From assembly GCA_018242005.1 (NCBI GenBank), contig JAFECU010000234.1, positions 1-64,000 on the forward strand: a stretch of DNA of 64,000 nucleotides, written 5' to 3'. Position 1 is the stretch's first letter. Each line of letters begins with the position of its first letter. This document shows positions 61,515-64,000 of this stretch, in pieces. The DNA is from Pseudomonadota bacterium (GTDB lineage Bacteria > Pseudomonadota > Gammaproteobacteria > Burkholderiales > Burkholderiaceae_C). Below the pieces are notes generated by a model. It was not told where the DNA came from. It made no database searches and saw only the letters and a program-made list of their open reading frames with translations. The translations under genes were made by a program, and so were the position numbers.

Positions 61515-64000
61515 CGAAAATCCCTGCTGCCTGCCGTCACATCCGCCAGCCGCCCCAGCAGGGGCGTGAGGTCTTCCAGCCGCACCGCGACGACGCTGCA
61601 GACCTCGCCCTCGCACTGCCAACGGCCATGCACGGCCAGCAGCCTGGAGTGCAGCAGCGCATGGCTCTGGCGTTCGCTGACCTTGCGCCAGACCACGACC
61701 TGCACCGCGCCGCTCTCATCCTCCAGCGACACGAAGACCACGCCATTGGCCGTGGCCGGCCGCTGGCGCACGGTGACGAGGCCGCAGCAGCGTACCCAGT
61801 GCCCGTCGGCCAGGCCGCGCAGTTCCTGCGCGCTCTGCAGCCGACGTTTGCGCAGCAGGGGGCGCAGCAGGGCCAGCGGGTGGCGGCGCAGCGTGAGGCC
61901 GGTGCTGGCGTAGTCGAAGACGATCTCCTCGCCCTCGGGCGCCGGCGGCAGTTCCAGGAAGTCCTCGCCAACCGGCGCGTCGCGCAGCAACCGCGGCGCA
62001 GCCTTGAGCGCCGCGGCCTCCCAGACCTGCTGGCGCCTGTGGCCCGCCAGGCTGGCGAGGGCGTCGGCGCCGGCCAGGCGCCGCATGTCATGCATGTCCA
62101 GCCGGGCGCGCCGGGCCAGGTCCTCGGCATCGTCAAAGGGCGCCTGCCGTCTGGCGGCCACGATGCGCTCGGTGACGGCGCGTTGCAGACCGGCAATCAT
62201 GCGCAGGCCCAGGCGCACTGCCGGTGGATGAGGGGCATGGGGCGGATCTTCGAGCGTGCAGTCCCAGTCGCTGGCCAGCACGTCGGCCGGCAGCACTGCG
62301 ACGCCATGGCGGCTGGCGTCCTGCACCAGCTGGCTGGGCGTGTAGAAGCCCAGCGGCTGGCTGTTGAGCATGGCGGCCAGAAACTCGGCCGGGTGGTGGC
62401 GCTTGATCCAGCAGCTGGCGTACACCAGCAGCGCGAAGCTGGCCGCATGGCTTTCCGGGAACCCGTAGTCGCTGAAGCCCTTGATCTGCTCGAAGATGGC
62501 TTCGGCAAACTCGGCCTCATAGCCGCGCGCGGTCATGCCATCGACCAGCCTGGCGTGGTATTTGTCCAGCCCGCCCTTGCGCTTCCAGGCCGCCATGGCG
62601 CGGCGCAGCTGGTCCGCCTCGCCGGGCGTGAAGCCCGCCGCCAGCACCGCCACCTGCATGACCTGCTCCTGGAAGATGGGCACGCCCAGCGTGCGCCCCA
62701 GGGCCTGGCGCAGGGCCTCGCTGGGGTAGCTCTCGGGCTCAATGCCCTGGCGCCGGTTCAGGTAGGGGTGGAGCATGCCGCCCTGGATGGGCCCGGGCCG
62801 CACGATGGCCACCTGGATCACCAGGTCGTAGAAAGAGCGCGGCTTGAGGCGCGGCAGCATGCTCATCTGTGCGCGGCTCTCGATCTGGAACACGCCCACG
62901 GTGTCGGCGCGGCAGACCATGTCGTAGGTCTCGGGATCTTCGGGCGGGATGTCCTGCATCTCGAACACATGGCCCTTGCGCGCACCTATGAGGGCCAGCG
63001 CCTTGCGCAGCGCGGTCAGCATGCCCAGCGCAAGCACGTCCACCTTGAGCAGGCCCATGGCATCGAGGTCATCCTTGTCCCATTCGATGACGGTGCGCTC
63101 GGGCATGGCCGCGTTCTCTATCGGCACCATGCGCGACAGCGGCCCGCGCGTGAGCACGAAGCCGCCCACATGCTGGCTCAGGTGGCGCGGAAAGCCGATC
63201 AGCTGGCCGGTCAGCAGCATCAGCTGGCGCGCCTTCAGGGAGTCGGGCGCCAGGCCGGCCTCGGCCAGGCGTTCGGGCGCGATGGCGCTGCCATCCCACC
63301 ATTGGCGGCCCTGGGCCAGTGCATCGAGCAGTTCGTCGGCCAGGCCCAGTGCCTTGCCCACGTCTCTGATGGCGCTCCTGGGGCGATAGCTGATGACCGC
63401 GGCCGTGAGCGCGGCGCGCTCGCGCCCGTACTTGGCGTAGAGGTACTGGATGACCTCCTCGCGCCGCTCATGCTCGAAGTCGATGTCGATGTCGGGCGGC
63501 TCGTTGCGTTCGCGGCTGATGAAGCGCTCGAAGAGCACCGACATGCGCGCCGGGTCCACCTCGGTGATGCCCGTGCAGTAGCACACCACCGAATTGGCCG
63601 CGCTGCCGCGCCCCTGGCAGAGGATGTTGCGTGAGCGCGCAAAGACCACGATGTCGGCCACCGTCAAGAAGTAATGCTCGTAGTTCAGCTCGGCGATCAG
63701 GGCCAGCTCATGTTCGATCTGGCTCTGCACCCTGGCGGGAATACCCTGGGGCCAGCGTCGGCCGGCTCCCTCGTAGGTGATGCGGCGCAGGTAGCCGGCC
63801 GGCGTCTCGCCTTGGGGCACCACCTCGGCCGGGTACTGGTAGCGCAGTTCGTCCAGGCTGAAGTTGCAGCGCGCCGCCACCCGCAGCGTCTCGGCCAGCA
63901 GCTCGGGCGGGTAGGTCTGGGCCAGCCGCAGGCGCGAGCGCAGGTGGCGCTCGGCATTGGGCTGCAGCGCGCTGCCGCATTCGGCCAGCGGCCTGCCGAT
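61511..64000 (-). CDS. dnaE2: Error-prone DNA polymerase DnaE2 (N-terminal part outside window)
   Basis: C-family polymerase for damage-induced mutagenesis; 830 residues are visible and the N-terminal PHP part is cut by the window edge. The first visible residues are IGRPLAECGSALQPNAERHL. The palm domain has ILCQGRGSAANSVVCY and the catalytic aspartates in NEPPDIDIDFEHERREEVIQ. GFSDYGFPESHAASFALLVYASCW and the helix-hairpin-helix and OB parts follow. The PDIDIDFEHERREEV block and short C terminus distinguish DnaE2 from DnaE1. Such genes usually sit behind imuA-imuB in a LexA-controlled cassette, which would lie to the right. Confidence 0.95.
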   Translation of the reverse strand: MGRPLAECGSALQPNAERHLRSRLRLAQTYPPELLAETLRVAARCNFSLDELRYQYPAEVVPQGETPAGYLRRITYEGAGRRWPQGIPARVQSQIEHELALIAELNYEHYFLTVADIVVFARSRNILCQGRGSAANSVVCYCTGITEVDPARMSVLFERFISRERNEPPDIDIDFEHERREEVIQYLYAKYGRERAALTAAVISYRPRSAIRDVGKALGLADELLDALAQGRQWWDGSAIAPERLAEAGLAPDSLKARQLMLLTGQLIGFPRHLSQHVGGFVLTRGPLSRMVPIENAAMPERTVIEWDKDDLDAMGLLKVDVLALGMLTALRKALALIGARKGHVFEMQDIPPEDPETYDMVCRADTVGVFQIESRAQMSMLPRLKPRSFYDLVIQVAIVRPGPIQGGMLHPYLNRRQGIEPESYPSEALRQALGRTLGVPIFQEQVMQVAVLAAGFTPGEADQLRRAMAAWKRKGGLDKYHARLVDGMTARGYEAEFAEAIFEQIKGFSDYGFPESHAASFALLVYASCWIKRHHPAEFLAAMLNSQPLGFYTPSQLVQDASRHGVAVLPADVLASDWDCTLEDPPHAPHPPAVRLGLRMIAGLQRAVTERIVAARRQAPFDDAEDLARRARLDMHDMRRLAGADALASLAGHRRQQVWEAAALKAAPRLLRDAPVGEDFLELPPAPEGEEIVFDYASTGLTLRRHPLALLRPLLRKRRLQSAQELRGLADGHWVRCCGLVTVRQRPATANGVVFVSLEDESGAVQVVVWRKVSERQSHALLHSRLLAVHGRWQCEGEVCSVVAVRLEDLTPLLGRLADVTAGSRDFR

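Noticed and set aside
61442-63634. 730-codon open frame opposite dnaE2
   Set aside because: Antisense shadow of the polymerase gene; His/Gln/Arg-rich translation without motifs.

Overview
The window is GC-rich chromosomal DNA (about two thirds G+C by eye) from a betaproteobacterium, most likely a Comamonadaceae member of the Acidovorax/Diaphorobacter/Alicycliphilus type. The protein sequences, the phaR-rimO pair, the OmpR/EnvZ (RisA/RisS-like) pair, a Bug/TctC-type binding protein and a monofunctional RelA all point that way. I read about 58 complete protein genes, one gene cut by the right edge (dnaE2), one tRNA-Val(GAC), one degraded regulator remnant, and several terminators and palindromic repeats. 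I see no CRISPR array, no intact insertion sequence, no rRNA and no prophage.

Layout. 0-11 kb: cysA, dsbB, a GAF-HD-GYP protein, argA, an acyltransferase, a PAS-LuxR regulator divergent from scoAB, a second and degenerate HD-GYP protein, then yqeY and rpsU. 11.4-17.3 kb: a complete SUF iron-sulfur operon, sufB-C-D-S-U-T. 17.3-25.5 kb: a quinone oxidoreductase, nnrS with a DUF2249 partner (nitric-oxide response), a BaiN-type flavoprotein, a thioesterase, a nirC-ybiB-cobA group (nitrite transport plus siroheme precursor synthesis) and a class A beta-lactamase. 25.8-34 kb: nfeD-stomatin, an amino-acid decarboxylase, and a LysR/mmsA/GMC-oxidoreductase module that fits 3-hydroxypropionate catabolism. 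34-49.6 kb: a secreted ATP-dependent DNA ligase, serB, mfd, ispDF, ompR-envZ, a SIMPL protein, bdhA, a hydrolase-relA pair and tRNA-Val. 49.6-64 kb: a lower-GC SGNH hydrolase beside the tRNA, phaR, rimO, FKBP, an HxlR regulator divergent from a CaiB-type CoA-transferase, panE-like and tctC genes, thyA, a FAD oxidoreductase, yihY and dnaE2.

How it works together. Several genes belong to acetoacetate/polyhydroxybutyrate turnover (scoAB, bdhA, phaR), although they are scattered. Iron-sulfur assembly and NO response look linked: almost the same 23-bp palindrome, of Rrf2/NsrR-like architecture, lies upstream of both sufB and nnrS. No new multi-gene defence or mobile system is visible. The most interesting material is regulatory: the shared suf/nnrS operator, clear palindromes in three regulator-target intergenic regions (LuxR/scoAB, LysR/mmsA, HxlR/CoA-transferase), and a dispersed hairpin repeat family that sits between genes and in places inside coding sequence.
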